Origin: JBNJEM01 sp051745935
GTDB lineage: Bacteria; Planctomycetota; Planctomycetia; Pirellulales; Pirellulaceae
Reading direction: 5' to 3'
DNA: 12,627 bases
Assembly: GCA_051745935.1 (NCBI GenBank)
Contig: JBNJEM010000160.1
Coordinates: 1-12,627, forward strand
Shown here piece by piece: positions 1 to 8,260 of the stretch. Under the pieces are notes generated by a model. The model saw only the letters and a list, made by a program, of their open reading frames with translations, searched no databases and had not been told where the DNA came from. Within the stretch, counting starts at the first letter, position 1, and each line of letters starts with the position of its first letter. The translations under genes were made by a program, and so were the position numbers.

Positions 1-3000
1 CCCGCGGCATTATCCAGCGTCGACTTCATCTCCACCCGGAGCGCTACGTCCTTCTCCACGGTCTTCCAATCGCCATCCTTATCGATCCGGCACTTGAAAC
101 GTAGCCCGTCGAAGACATATTTCGACGGCTTGCTGAAAAGCTCCGCCCATTTAGGGTCGTTGATATCGTGGATGCGATAGTCAGCGGTTTCGTTCCGGTC
201 GAAGGCATATACGGCGTTATTGGATCGCAGGTAGACCATCGACTCAGCTAGAGCAATCTCCTTGACGTTGAAGAACTCGGCCGGTTTGGTCCAGGGCAAG
301 CCGTCGTTTGACGAAACCTCGAAACCGCCGTCCTCATTCTCGCGCACCTTCCAGACGCTCTTGTCCAGCTCACCCGCCCGCGACGGCAGGCGGCCCTCCT
401 TTGGTACCACGAATGAGTTGCTTTGAGCGTTGTAACAGGCCAGGGAGCCGTCGGCCGAGGAAACGACCAGTCGCCCCGCCACTTTCACGAGGCGCCGTTC
501 GGACATCGGTGAGTTTTCGATGGGCTCCAATATCTGTTTCCATTCGGCTTCCTCTCCAACGCGATTCCAAACCGCCCCGTCCTTGGCGAGCACGAAAGGT
601 CGTCCCGCTTCCATGTGAAAGGATCGAGGGCCACCGTGGTCATCGAGTTTGTCTTGGAACTCCCATTTCTCCCATTCGGCTTGAGCGGGATGCGGCACGA
701 CCGGCTCTTGCTCCGCCCACGCGGCGTAGACGCCCGCGCGGCGGTCGAACTGCAAGATCCCGCCCTCCGGCGCCGAGGCCAAAAGCTCGCATCCGACTTG
801 CAGGATATTTCGCTTGAAGGTGGAGTCACCGCCGGCGGTCCCCAACATTTTCCGCCAACCACTTTTCCCATGAACATGGTGCCAGATCGACCCGCCATCG
901 CCAACGACCATCAGGCGATCGCCAGCCGCGCGCACCGAAGCGATCCGCTCTCTCACATCGTCGGGCAGCATGAGCGGATCGGCGAATACCTCCGACGGTT
1001 TGTCTTTTGACCGATCGATCGCAACCACTCGGTTACCGCCAACCAGACACCAAGCCGATTGCTGGTCCAAGTCGACATCGCTGATCCCGCTCAACAATGG
1101 CCGAGCTGAATGCCTGGACATGTCGAGATCCAACAGCGTAAACGTCTTGGTTTTTCGGTCGAAGGCAACGGCAACGAGGCGGTTGTCCCACGGCACGAAG
1201 TTGGCAATGCGGCCGAAGTGGATTTTGCATTGCGACCATTTCATGGACTCGGGATCGTAAACACACGCTATATCACCACCGTCGCCGTCCGGCCTCAACC
1301 CCAGCACCAGTTTGCCCTGGTATTCCGCGGCGGATGCGATTTCCGGCCACGACGGGCCGGACAAGGCTGACCGGTTGGAAGCCAGAACGGTCCACCCGTC
1401 GTGGTTGTCCACCTCCGTGTTGTATCTCATCAGTTCACCCCGCGAGCTGACGGCCCACAACGTTCCCTGGTGGCAATGCACCGATTTGATCGGCGGCAGC
1501 GAGGTGAATTTGGAGAACTCGCCGCGGCCGGCGTCCCAATGGAACAACTCGTTATGCTGGCCGAGCGCGAAGAGCCTGGCGGGATTGTTATCGGCGCGGA
1601 CAAAGCATCGAATTTCCTCCGGCAGGGACTTCGACCAGGAATGCCCGAGAATATCGTAGCGCCAGGTGCCCCCCCCTTTCAATGAAACAAAAAGGCCATG
1701 GTCGAGTTCGGCGTAGGCGGATACGACTGTCTTGCCTTCGCTGTTTTGCATTCGGGGTGATTCGCCGATAAGTTCGCCCGCGGCGATCTTGCCGTTATCT
1801 CTCAGCATCATGAACTCGACGCAGCCGTTTTCATAACGCAAGATGAGGAACTGGTCATCGAAGGCGAAGTCAGCGATGGGTCCGGCGGCCTCGAACGCTT
1901 TCCACTGGGGTGCTCCGTCTTTGCTCGAACAATAGTAGAGCCGGGAACCGTCTCGGCTGAAACACCACAGGTTCTTGAGGGATTGGAACAGCGCTTCGAC
2001 ATTCTTGATCGCCTCTTTGGTCCAAGTATGTGTTCGCAACGAATAGCGGAACATGCGTCCGGAATCGTTCACGCGAAACAGGAACCGTTCCTTGGCGACC
2101 GTCCACTGCTGGACAAGACGTGTCTTGCCCGCGGGCGCCTCGATGCCCGCGCCCACGAGGGTCCGCTCCACACTGCCATCGAGATTCAGCATGCCGATCG
2201 TTTTGTAATGGCCGGTCGATGAGGGTTTGTCCCAGGCGGTGAGAATCCCGCCCCCACCGTCGGTTTTCCATGCATCGCAGGCCCCGTCGCCTCGAGCAAT
2301 GCGATTCTTTCGTTGCCAGTTCGAAGTGCCGTCGGTTCTACCAAAGATATCAATGCTGTTTGTACCGACCGCGGCCAGAAGATCCTTGTGGGGGAAAAGG
2401 ATCTTGGCGAAGCCGCGGGACGAATCCCCCTCAGCGGAGCCATCGACGCAAACGCTCCAGACAGCAGCACCGCCGTCGCCCTGGCTGCCATAGCGATGGA
2501 TTCTCCCTCGATCATCGGCCAGGAACAGCTCCCTGTCGACGGCCGCCGCGGATTGCACCTGGGCGTTTTCCAAGCCCACGGCCGAGCTACCGTGCAGGAG
2601 GTCCGCGTCATCGGCCCGCGCGTCGTCGATGCGATACAGGCCCTTTCGCGGGACATGCATCACCAGCGTGTTCCGAGAATCGCCGGCGAATTGACGTACC
2701 CGGAACCCCTCGTCAAGCCCTTCCATCGCCCGCATGGCCAAAAAATCATCCGCGGCCGGGTCGTAACGAAAGAGGGTTCCCAATCCGCCGGGGCCGCCTT
2801 GGCGCCCGAGCGCGTACAGGTAATTGCCACTTTGCGCCGCGCGGACGTCATGGCTCCCATCCAAATTGAAGCTCTTCCAGCCGTGCCCTTTCGTCCGATA
2901 GCGGGCCACGTTCCCGCCAGACGCCAAAAACAGGGTGTCATTGAATTCCGCCGCGACCGTGATCTTCTCGTTCCAGGTATCCGCGTCCAGCGCGGGGCCG

Positions 3001-5507
3001 ATCAAAACACGTCTGTCTTGACCGCCGGAAACCAGCAACAAGCGGTCGCGCGTCTGTTCACTTCCGACGTCGCCGGTTTGCCGGGGCTTGAGCAGCACGA
3101 GCAAGTCGTCCATGCCGTGCCGCGCGAAGCTCTCGACATTTTCGCAAACCGGGGCCTCGCTCCAAACCTCGTGTTCGCTGTTCCACAGCACAAGCGCGTC
3201 TTCGTCGCTGAGCACCCAAAGCCCGCGCGAATTGGCTGACATCCGCCGCACGCCGCCGACATAATCGGGAAGCTCGATGGTGGTCCAAGCGCGGGTATTC
3301 AAATTGTAGAGATCGATGCTTCCCTTGTCGCCCGCCAAATACAAGAGTTTGCCGGTCGCGCAACACGAACTCCATCTGGATGAATCCGCGGCGCCGTCGA
3401 GCGGTCGCGGCTGGCAGAGGGCAACCAGCTCGTCCAAGACGGAACCGCCGGCCACATAGACCGCATTGACTCCGTTATCCTGCCTGGCCAGAATCAGCAA
3501 CCCGGTCCGGGAGCGGGAAATCCGTACAACGTCCTGTAGTTTTGGTTGCCATCGCGCCTCGTTTTCCCCCACCTTCAGCGAAAACAGCTGGCGGCTGTCA
3601 GTCAGCGCCCACAGCACGCCGCCCGTGCAGTAGAGTTTCCCTAGGCCATCGAGGTTGGGAAGCTGCCGCCACTGATGCGTTTTCACGTCGTACGAGCCGA
3701 TGACGGAGTCGGAACCCACGAAAAGCAGACGGTCGTTGGCCGCGGCGCAGGTGACTTCGTTACGTTCCATGGGCAGGCCTTGGGAGTTGCTCCAGGCTTG
3801 ACGCCATTGTTTGTCCATGCTCCGCACGAAAAGCTCGCCCTCGCCGGTGACCACGGCCATGGCACCACCACCGGCCGCGGCGATGTCTATCAGATCCGCT
3901 CCGCCCAGCGGCGAATCGCTTTCCGAATCGCCACCGACTGGCTCCAGGTCATGGGAATCGCCATGATATTTTCCGATACCTTTTCCTCTGGTCCCGAAAT
4001 AGTATGTCTTGTCATCCGCGACGTAATCCGCGCACAGAATGTCATCTTCCCGCAGATCCATGAAGCGTCCGGGCCCGATGAGGTCCGACCATTGCCACTG
4101 GCCATCCGATGAGTCGTTGGTGTTGGGGGAACACCGCAGGCGGACCGCCGACAAGCCCGGCGGTGCTTGCCACTGCGAATGGGCCCAGATCCAACTCGGC
4201 GAAGCCGCCAATTCCGCGACACGTTCGTTTTCCAGCCCGCGAAAACGCGGGGTCAGATGATCGGCCTGGGCATTGGTCTGTTCGTGGACATGCCACACGC
4301 CGTCCGCCGTACCGGCCAGCACGCCGTCCGACTCATCCGATTGAACATCCAGCAGATCCGAAACAGGTAGCGCTCGGTTCGTGCCCAGCCAATCATGGTC
4401 TGCAAACCGGTATCTTGCCACGCCCATGCCCTCTGTTTGCTCGAAGGCCACGCAGAGCACGCGTTTCCGGGCGTTGTAGGCCGCCATGCGACATTTCGAT
4501 GTGTCCAAACCGGCGACCGAACGCTCCGAGATGATTATCTCCGGGGTATCGATCCTTCCATCGGGACGGATATTGGCGCGCGAAACGCCTTTACCGAAAG
4601 AGGCGCACCAAAGGTCCAATCCATCGGACGACCGACGGGGATGCAAGCTTTTGATACCGCGCGAGCCGAATTCATCGCTGGAGTCCACCTTGCTCAAATC
4701 GCCACCGTTGGAATCGAGGTCATCCCGGCATACATCCAGCCCGTAATCGGACGCGACCAATAATCCCCCGCTCCACGGCCGCAGGTCGGTAATATGGTCG
4801 CTGGAAATGGCTCCAGAGTGTTTTGTGTACGTGGGGCCCCAATGCCTCGTGTGGCGGCGATATCGCCCCAGGCCGCTGGTGCTGCTTCCCACCCAAAGCG
4901 TCTCGGGCGACTTGCCCACGCACGCGCTGGAAAGCGAGTTGCCCATGGCCTGGCCCAGCGAGGAATAGTCCAGCAGTGGCCTTTTGGAAAACGTACCGCT
5001 GGCGGGTACCATGTTTCCCCGAGAGGTAACGGCCCCGCGACGCCCACCAGATTCGCAGGTAAAAGAAATCAAGCTCCGCGAAATGTCAATATCCGAGACG
5101 TGATCCGAAAGCAGGCCGTTGCCTGTCGACTTCCGATCAAGTTGGTATTCACTTAACAGTACATCCGGGTTGAAACAACGCACTCCGTTTTTGCGCGTGC
5201 CGATCCAGATGTTGGACTTGCCCTCCTCCGGCGAATCGGCCACCACCGTGGGCTCGATTTCCTCGATTGAATAGCGGAATTCCGGCACATTGGATATCGG
5301 CCGCAGGCCCTCGGTGTAAAACAAGAACAACAAAACGGCCATGACAAACGCGAACAGCCCCAACACAACCCGCACGAAAACGCTCGGCGGTTCATTTATG
5401 TCGTACAAGGCATCGTCGGCCGCCAGTTCCGACGGGGGGATCAGCCTCGGCCGTTGCTCGACTGCAAGGGTGTTGAGTTCGTCAATCGTCTTACGTGTAT
5501 CGGGCAT
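1..5507 (-). CDS. Giant membrane-anchored beta-propeller repeat protein (C-terminus off the left edge)
   Basis: The frame from ATG at 5507 is open to the left edge, giving at least 1,835 residues with no stop seen. Residues 1-42 form a short acidic N-terminus, 43-64 one hydrophobic membrane helix, and about 99 onward a long series of propeller-type repeats. The first part has motifs close to the two-component-regulator propeller repeat (Reg_prop): NIWIGTRKNGVRCF at 99, LWVGSSTSGLGRY at 204, LWCASFGKGVSRA at 299, YFGTRGKGIGKY at 503. Later blades are looser (LWAL 632, LWVL 763, LWCF 1180, LWAV 1350, AVWN 1645). Canonical Reg_prop sensors carry a C-terminal membrane helix and a histidine kinase. 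Here the helix is N-terminal and no kinase appears in the visible part. The likely role is sensing or protein scaffolding, not catalysis. The start lies 6 bases after the preceding stop, with only a weak ribosome binding site, so translational coupling is likely. Length and fold class are sure; function is inferred. Confidence 0.85.
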   Translation of the reverse strand, partial: MPDTRKTIDELNTLAVEQRPRLIPPSELAADDALYDINEPPSVFVRVVLGLFAFVMAVLLFLFYTEGLRPISNVPEFRYSIEEIEPTVVADSPEEGKSNIWIGTRKNGVRCFNPDVLLSEYQLDRKSTGNGLLSDHVSDIDISRSLISFTCESGGRRGAVTSRGNMVPASGTFSKRPLLDYSSLGQAMGNSLSSACVGKSPETLWVGSSTSGLGRYRRHTRHWGPTYTKHSGAISSDHITDLRPWSGGLLVASDYGLDVCRDDLDSNGGDLSKVDSSDEFGSRGIKSLHPRRSSDGLDLWCASFGKGVSRANIRPDGRIDTPEIIISERSVAGLDTSKCRMAAYNARKRVLCVAFEQTEGMGVARYRFADHDWLGTNRALPVSDLLDVQSDESDGVLAGTADGVWHVHEQTNAQADHLTPRFRGLENERVAELAASPSWIWAHSQWQAPPGLSAVRLRCSPNTNDSSDGQWQWSDLIGPGRFMDLREDDILCADYVADDKTYYFGTRGKGIGKYHGDSHDLEPVGGDSESDSPLGGADLIDIAAAGGGAMAVVTGEGELFVRSMDKQWRQAWSNSQGLPMERNEVTCAAANDRLLFVGSDSVIGSYDVKTHQWRQLPNLDGLGKLYCTGGVLWALTDSRQLFSLKVGENEARWQPKLQDVVRISRSRTGLLILARQDNGVNAVYVAGGSVLDELVALCQPRPLDGAADSSRWSSCCATGKLLYLAGDKGSIDLYNLNTRAWTTIELPDYVGGVRRMSANSRGLWVLSDEDALVLWNSEHEVWSEAPVCENVESFARHGMDDLLVLLKPRQTGDVGSEQTRDRLLLVSGGQDRRVLIGPALDADTWNEKITVAAEFNDTLFLASGGNVARYRTKGHGWKSFNLDGSHDVRAAQSGNYLYALGRQGGPGGLGTLFRYDPAADDFLAMRAMEGLDEGFRVRQFAGDSRNTLVMHVPRKGLYRIDDARADDADLLHGSSAVGLENAQVQSAAAVDRELFLADDRGRIHRYGSQGDGGAAVWSVCVDGSAEGDSSRGFAKILFPHKDLLAAVGTNSIDIFGRTDGTSNWQRKNRIARGDGACDAWKTDGGGGILTAWDKPSSTGHYKTIGMLNLDGSVERTLVGAGIEAPAGKTRLVQQWTVAKERFLFRVNDSGRMFRYSLRTHTWTKEAIKNVEALFQSLKNLWCFSRDGSRLYYCSSKDGAPQWKAFEAAGPIADFAFDDQFLILRYENGCVEFMMLRDNGKIAAGELIGESPRMQNSEGKTVVSAYAELDHGLFVSLKGGGTWRYDILGHSWSKSLPEEIRCFVRADNNPARLFALGQHNELFHWDAGRGEFSKFTSLPPIKSVHCHQGTLWAVSSRGELMRYNTEVDNHDGWTVLASNRSALSGPSWPEIASAAEYQGKLVLGLRPDGDGGDIACVYDPESMKWSQCKIHFGRIANFVPWDNRLVAVAFDRKTKTFTLLDLDMSRHSARPLLSGISDVDLDQQSAWCLVGGNRVVAIDRSKDKPSEVFADPLMLPDDVRERIASVRAAGDRLMVVGDGGSIWHHVHGKSGWRKMLGTAGGDSTFKRNILQVGCELLASAPEGGILQFDRRAGVYAAWAEQEPVVPHPAQAEWEKWEFQDKLDDHGGPRSFHMEAGRPFVLAKDGAVWNRVGEEAEWKQILEPIENSPMSERRLVKVAGRLVVSSADGSLACYNAQSNSFVVPKEGRLPSRAGELDKSVWKVRENEDGGFEVSSNDGLPWTKPAEFFNVKEIALAESMVYLRSNNAVYAFDRNETADYRIHDINDPKWAELFSKPSKYVFDGLRFKCRIDKDGDWKTVEKDVALRVEMKSTLDNAA
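3..5213 (-). repeat. Degenerate beta-propeller repeat region (protein-level)
   Basis: The translated region repeats a pattern of a hydrophobic-Trp-x-x strand, a turn with Gly or Asp-Gly, an aromatic strand end (Arg-Tyr, Leu-Trp, Phe-Arg-Tyr) and a Trp about 10 residues on. Early blades begin at residues 204, 249 and 299, a spacing of 45-50 residues, which is usual for propeller blades. At that spacing the visible part could hold roughly 35-39 blades, or about five seven-bladed propellers; this count is an estimate. Repeats diverge strongly along the chain: the first 500 residues are Reg_prop-like, while the rest look more like Kelch or tectonin blades. I see no DNA-level repeat, so the duplications are old. 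Confidence 0.65.
1669..1676 (-). repeat. G8 homopolymer tract inside the giant propeller gene
   Basis: On the coding strand the tract reads AAAGGGGGGGGC and encodes Lys1277-Gly-Gly-Gly1280, just before the blade motif TWRYD. A run of eight G is prone to slippage in replication and to sequencing error. The frame stays open and repeat-like on both sides, so the length seen here is the in-frame one. Confidence 0.9.
5316..5381 (-). other. Single transmembrane helix of the giant propeller protein
   Basis: Residues 43-64 are almost wholly hydrophobic (VFVRVVLGLFAFVMAVLLFLFY) with one arginine at 46. They follow 42 polar residues, so this looks like a signal anchor and not a cleaved signal peptide. 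Charges on both flanks are mainly acidic, so the positive-inside rule does not decide which side the propellers face. I counted 28 scattered cysteines in the visible part, and this does not settle the side either. Confidence 0.8.
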
Positions 5508-5513
5508 TGGTTT

Positions 5514-7226
5514 TTACCCATGGTTGTCGTCAGGCAACGACATTTCGGGAAGTATTATGGACTTTATCTCCGAACGGTCGCTGTGATAGAAGATATCGCC
5601 CGAGCGGCCCGCCAAGGCGACCCGGAGATCGTGCGTGTGCCGGATGCCGACTCGCTGCCGGTAACAAACGTGCCCGTATATGAAGGCATGGACAAAGCGG
5701 TCCCGCTCGCCCCAAAAGTCGCTGAACTGGTTAGCCAGTTCGCGCAGCGCGGCCAGTATGGATTCCATATGGCCGGCGTCCATGGCCTTGGCGAGCAGCC
5801 GCCAATAACAGGCCTCGCGGATCTCGCGTGCTAAACAGTCGTTCTCGCAGCGCAGCCTAGCCAACTTGTCCAATGCCCCCCGAAGCTCATCGGGCGACTT
5901 CCCCGGCGAGCCTGCTTCTGGCGGCCCGGAGCCTGATGATTCGGCGTTAGTGGCCGTAATGTCCAGATAGTTGGCGACGGCCGCTTTGAAAACCAGCTCA
6001 CTAGACGCCGACAATTCAGAGGCCGCGTCGAGCAAGGTGGCCGCCTTCTTGACGAGGTATTGCTGTTGACGAGCCAAGGCGCGTCCTAATTCCACGCGGG
6101 CCTTCCGGTCCTGTTGGACATTCACGAGCCGCGCCCTCATGGCCAAAGCGATTCTCGACATGCGTTCGTATTTCAACGCGAGGCGGCAAATCTCCGGCGG
6201 ATTGTTCGCGAGCCGCGCCGGCGTGAAATAGTGGTATTCCCAATGGTTTTCGGCCGCCTCAATCATGCGCTGCAAGTGTTCATCGGGCCGGGCGATCGCT
6301 TGTGACGGCTCATCGTAGAACCACGCCAGCTGATGGGATTCTTGCGCCTTGAGCAGTTCAGCGAGCCATGTGCACTGGAGCCTCCGAGGCGACAATCGGC
6401 CCGTTATCAGCCTGGCCGGCAACAGAAGCACGCCGTCGAGCGTGGATCCGCTTCCGCAGCGCCGCCGATACCCGCGGGCGAACAACACAAACAGTCGTTC
6501 CCAAAAACTCCGGCCTTGCATCCGGCTATCCACCGCACGGTTCCAAAAACCCGCAAGGCCCGCGTGCTTGTTGGAAAGAGGAGGAAGATGGAAGTATCGT
6601 ATCGCGTCGTAGTATAACTGTACGCCCCTGGAGTTATTGGATTGCACCAATCGGCGAACCGCACGATACGATCCGGCCCGAATCAATGGCATCGCGAAAG
6701 GAATAACCGTCACCGCGGCGCACCAATATAAGAAGCCGGAGAGCCTATCCGCGACAAACAACAAGAGTATCGCCAATACGGCCGAGACGGCCGCCGCGTG
6801 CCACAACGAAGCGCGGAACAAAACCACCCACAGATATCGCGTTATCGAATACAACAAGAAAACGGCCACGCACATGCTCGGTATGTACGCATAATACCAC
6901 ATGCTACAATGAAACAGCCAATACGAGAAAACGAGCGTAACCAATACGGCCGACACCCGCGCAATCAGGTTGTGCGGCCAAAAGAACAATGCCGCTACGG
7001 CTAACAGGACACAGGCCACGGTTATCGCGGTTTCCGCATAAACCGCCCGGAGCACGAATGGCAAGACCACTTCGTTGTGCAGGGCGGCTAACGGGCTGAC
7101 GTTTTGCAGCAGGCGGAAAACCACTTCCCATAACAAGAAGCCGGCGCCGAGCGATCCCAGCAACAAATATCCCCAGACGTACCACGATTGCTTTGGGATG
7201 GGCCGGCCCGCCGATCTGGTGCTCAT
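5514..7226 (-). CDS. Polytopic membrane protein with long soluble C-terminal domain
   Basis: This is a 570-residue protein of no family I recognise. About six membrane helices fill the first 185 residues (roughly 16-38, 65-83, 87-108, 112-135, 142-159, 164-183). A soluble part of about 385 residues follows, rich in basic and helical segments. A flexible Ser/Gly/Pro linker at 427-447 separates two helical blocks (about 285-425 and 448-540). The soluble part is probably cytosolic, because clusters such as RAVRR (188-192) and RGYRRR (251-256) follow the last helix. No catalytic motif, histidine kinase or P-loop is present. The start overlaps the stop of the gene before it by 4 bases (ATGA), and a GGGGA site lies 8 bases upstream. 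The giant propeller gene begins 6 bases after its stop, so the two are probably made together and may form one membrane complex. That partnership is inferred from position only. Confidence 0.85.
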   Translation of the reverse strand: MSTRSAGRPIPKQSWYVWGYLLLGSLGAGFLLWEVVFRLLQNVSPLAALHNEVVLPFVLRAVYAETAITVACVLLAVAALFFWPHNLIARVSAVLVTLVFSYWLFHCSMWYYAYIPSMCVAVFLLYSITRYLWVVLFRASLWHAAAVSAVLAILLLFVADRLSGFLYWCAAVTVIPFAMPLIRAGSYRAVRRLVQSNNSRGVQLYYDAIRYFHLPPLSNKHAGLAGFWNRAVDSRMQGRSFWERLFVLFARGYRRRCGSGSTLDGVLLLPARLITGRLSPRRLQCTWLAELLKAQESHQLAWFYDEPSQAIARPDEHLQRMIEAAENHWEYHYFTPARLANNPPEICRLALKYERMSRIALAMRARLVNVQQDRKARVELGRALARQQQYLVKKAATLLDAASELSASSELVFKAAVANYLDITATNAESSGSGPPEAGSPGKSPDELRGALDKLARLRCENDCLAREIREACYWRLLAKAMDAGHMESILAALRELANQFSDFWGERDRFVHAFIYGHVCYRQRVGIRHTHDLRVALAGRSGDIFYHSDRSEIKSIILPEMSLPDDNHG

Positions 7227-7894
7227 GACCTATTTCCCCGGGTGTAATGGCGAATGATGTCGAAGGATCGCGCGGGCGGTGCTTCCACGGCCCGTTGGAT
7301 CGTGCTCAGCAGTGTTTCGACGTCCGTCTTGCCAGGTCGGCAATCGCTGTCATGGCGGGTGGTGTTTGCCCCCGTGTCCGCCGCCTGTTCGTCGGCCTTT
7401 TTCAGCCGGGCCACTTTCTTGCCCACGGTTTTCAGTATTCTCAGTGTACTCTTAACCTCCGCCACGGAGGAAAGACCTTGGTGTTTCGGTTCCGATTTCC
7501 CCCCATCACCGCCTTCAGCGGACAAATTGGCGATTGTCAGTTTGCTCTGTCGAATTCCATCCGCGGCGCGGTGAAATCGCGCGAAGTCCTGGTAAAGATT
7601 TTCGTTGCCGATCACGCCCGAATATTCTTCTTCGATCGCTTTGCTCTTCTGTTTCATGTCCGCCATCGCCGATTCCGACATTTGGCTCTTGATCTGGATC
7701 CGATGTCGCGTTCTGACGACTTCCAGGTCGCCTTGCGCGATATCCAGGTTCCAACGCCGCGCCATGGCGAGCGTCGAGCGATTGGTGATCTTGTGTTTCA
7801 CCGCGAGACCGCACACTCTCGCCACAACGCAAGGCCGACAATTCCACAAGGCGACCGTTCCTCTTTCCAATCGCGATTTTAATCCTGTAAACAT
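7223..7894 (-). CDS. Hypothetical charged, helical protein (223 residues)
   Basis: I do not recognise this protein. Residues 10-70 are basic and contain CRPC at 19-22 and a further Cys at 28, with no second pair that would complete a zinc site. Residues 72-125 are predicted helical and charged (MKQKSKAIEEEY at 80-91). Residues 125-145 are a Gly/Ser/Lys linker, and 145-172 form a basic amphipathic helix (LRILKTVGKKVARLKK). A polar stretch (172-190) and a last helix (191-206) follow. No membrane helix or signal peptide is visible. The antisense frame is open over most of the gene, but the minus frame has the Lys/Glu-rich helical make-up of a real protein and its stop overlaps the next start by 4 bases. 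The start is preceded by AAGGCGG about 10 bases upstream. It may be an adaptor between the soluble and membrane parts of the system; this is inferred from position. Confidence 0.7.
   Translation of the reverse strand: MFTGLKSRLERGTVALWNCRPCVVARVCGLAVKHKITNRSTLAMARRWNLDIAQGDLEVVRTRHRIQIKSQMSESAMADMKQKSKAIEEEYSGVIGNENLYQDFARFHRAADGIRQSKLTIANLSAEGGDGGKSEPKHQGLSSVAEVKSTLRILKTVGKKVARLKKADEQAADTGANTTRHDSDCRPGKTDVETLLSTIQRAVEAPPARSFDIIRHYTRGNRS
7235..7239 (-). promoter_or_regulatory. Ribosome binding site of the 570-residue membrane protein
   Basis: GGGGA on the coding strand lies 8 bases before the ATG at 7226 and inside the end of the upstream gene. It supports this start, and the ATGA overlap suggests coupled translation. 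Confidence 0.5.
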
Positions 7895-8036
7895 GGTCGA
7901 TGCCGCCTTATCGTCTAAACGGGATACATTTCAGGTGGTTGGATTTTTCCGGGTGGAAAGCCGCCCGACGCAAGCCGTCCTCCCGCTGGTCGGACTCGCG
8001 GCGTGGAAAGTCATCCGCGACCGGGATATAAACGGG
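7895..8036 (-). other. 142-base intergenic gap within the operon
   Basis: This is the only gap over 25 bases in the cluster. No open frame with a plausible start and ribosome binding site fills it, and the frame of the downstream gene is closed by a TGA within it. I find no convincing sigma-70 promoter, terminator hairpin with U-run, or tRNA. An 8-base word, TAAACGGG, occurs at both ends (7916-7923 and 8029-8036), which may be chance. An internal promoter or RNA processing site is possible but unproven. Confidence 0.5.
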
Positions 8037-8255
8037 TTACCTCACAAGTTTCCTGGTGGCTTCATTAAGTGCCGATATTCTGTCAGCAATAAGCCGCAAA
8101 TGTTCTTCGCGAACACGATCGCATTGCCGGAGCATCTCGGCCTGGCGGTTCAGTGTCTCGTGCCACTGCCGCGCCCGCGCCGATCCAGTGTCGCGCGGAT
8201 TGCCGAATGCGTCGTCGACGGTTTTCCTGGCCCCATTGTTCATCGAATCGGTCAT
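8037..8255 (-). CDS. Small helical coiled-coil protein (72 residues)
   Basis: This is a 72-residue hydrophilic protein of unknown family. Residues 1-27 look disordered, and residues 28-70 form one long charged helix with heptad-like hydrophobic positions (WHETLNRQAEMLRQCDRVRE, then IADRISALNEATRKLV). A longer reading from 8330 is possible, but the ATG at 8255 is preferred. It has a near-consensus AAGGAGA site 5 bases away, begins 16 bases after the stop of the 921-residue gene, and avoids running into that gene. Its size, helical nature and position right after a coiled-coil protein suggest that it binds that protein or acts as a small assembly factor. That role is inference; no motif shows it. 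Confidence 0.7.
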   Translation of the reverse strand: MTDSMNNGARKTVDDAFGNPRDTGSARARQWHETLNRQAEMLRQCDRVREEHLRLIADRISALNEATRKLVR

Positions 8256-8260
8256 TGATG

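Noticed and set aside
2313..3239. 308-residue open frame on the plus strand
   Set aside because: It lies codon-for-codon opposite the giant propeller gene, is open only because TTA, CTA and TCA are little used there, and its translation shows no domain pattern or ribosome binding site.
5153..5395. 80-residue minus-strand frame rich in Arg and Cys
   Set aside because: It is an out-of-frame reading of the start of the giant propeller gene; the correct frame encodes a clear membrane helix and propeller motif.
5873..5935. PGKS in the 570-residue protein as a Walker A motif
   Set aside because: The required Gly five positions before the GKS glycine is a Glu, and the site is in a flexible Ser/Gly/Pro linker with no strand before it.
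7320..7340. RPGKT in the 223-residue protein as a P-loop
   Set aside because: The first Gly of GxxxxGKT is missing (Ser in its place), and the surroundings are polar without a beta strand.
7247..7882. 211-residue plus-strand frame opposite the 223-residue gene
   Set aside because: It is in register with the minus-strand gene. That gene has operon spacing, a 4-base overlap with the next start and a normal charged helical make-up; the plus frame has none of these.
7931..8010. Apparent tandem repeat in the intergenic gap (GTGGAAAG at 7953 and 8003)
   Set aside because: Only the 8-base word matches; extending the alignment gives little more than half identity, as expected by chance in GC-rich DNA.
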